Positions 5,504 through 5,598 of a stretch of 5,598 nt of DNA are shown here, in pieces. The notes beneath the pieces were generated by a model. It was given only the letters and a program-made list of their open reading frames with translations, made no database searches and was not told the origin of the DNA. Numbering within the stretch: position 1 is the stretch's first letter; each line of letters starts with the position of its first letter. Made by a program: the position numbers and the translations under genes. The DNA lies in assembly GCA_021824055.1 (NCBI GenBank), contig JAKALV010000222.1, forward strand, positions 1 to 5,598, in the 5' to 3' direction. This DNA comes from Acidobacteriota bacterium (lineage in GTDB: Bacteria > Acidobacteriota > Vicinamibacteria > Vicinamibacterales > SCN-69-37).

Positions 5504-5598
5504 CTAGGGTTCCTTATCGGTCGTCTCGTCGTCTTCCGCGACCTCATCGGCAAAGCCGGGAAAGTCGGCGTAGGGCGAGGGCTGCGGGCCGGGCTTGA
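5504..5598 (-). CDS. C-terminal end of an unidentified protein with an acidic tail
   Basis: On the minus strand the last 30 codons of a frame are visible from 5596 to a TAG at 5506-5504; the gene continues past the right edge. The peptide is Pro-rich, then PYADFPGFADEVAEDD and a short acidic tail ending in KEP. Its composition is that of a genuine C-terminus: it lacks the Arg-rich runs seen in shadow frames here, and it ends 56 bp upstream of the chemoreceptor remnant in the same direction. Too little is visible to name a family. Confidence 0.5.
   Translation of the reverse strand, partial: KPGPQPSPYADFPGFADEVAEDDETTDKEP

Noticed and set aside
5200..5598. Plus-strand open frame running off the right edge
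   Set aside because: Cys/Arg-rich shadow of the chemoreceptor remnant with no motif; the minus-strand frame ending at 5504 is more protein-like.

Overview
The window is GC-rich bacterial DNA with compact, mostly minus-strand genes. It most likely comes from an anaerobic or facultative bacterium that oxidises branched-chain 2-oxo acids with a ferredoxin-linked enzyme. Gene style, GC content and the intergenic inverted repeat would suit an Acidobacteriota-type genome, but nothing here fixes the taxon.

Layout, left to right. Bases 1-795 (+) hold the C-terminal ~264 residues of an acetyl-CoA hydrolase / 4-hydroxybutyrate CoA-transferase family enzyme, including the likely catalytic Glu. A short convergent intergenic gap follows, holding a long imperfect inverted repeat (801-893) built from an 8-bp unit. 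On the minus strand, 939-1418 encodes a small exported protein of unknown function made of three repeats with an exact 48-residue period. After a 162-bp gap with a GC-rich hairpin comes a four-gene minus-strand operon, transcribed right to left: a SIMIBI-type P-loop NTPase (4966-4214); a fused ferredoxin plus TPP-binding beta subunit (4217-3255); a gamma subunit (3238-2666); and VorB, the alpha subunit (2645-1581). The genes are separated by a 4-bp overlap, 16 bp and 20 bp. Upstream lies a shortened methyl-accepting chemotaxis protein remnant (5447 to about 4970) whose frame runs into the NTPase gene. The right edge holds the last 30 codons of another minus-strand gene (5598-5504).

How they work together: the three oxidoreductase subunits should form a 2-oxoisovalerate (branched-chain 2-oxo acid):ferredoxin oxidoreductase that makes acyl-CoA, CO2 and reduced ferredoxin. 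The co-translated NTPase is probably an accessory or maturation factor; its role is inferred from context only. The convergent CoA-transferase could process the acyl-CoA product, but it is a separate transcription unit. The least explained items are the 48-residue repeat protein, the NTPase-VOR coupling, the 8-bp-unit inverted repeat and the collapsed chemoreceptor.
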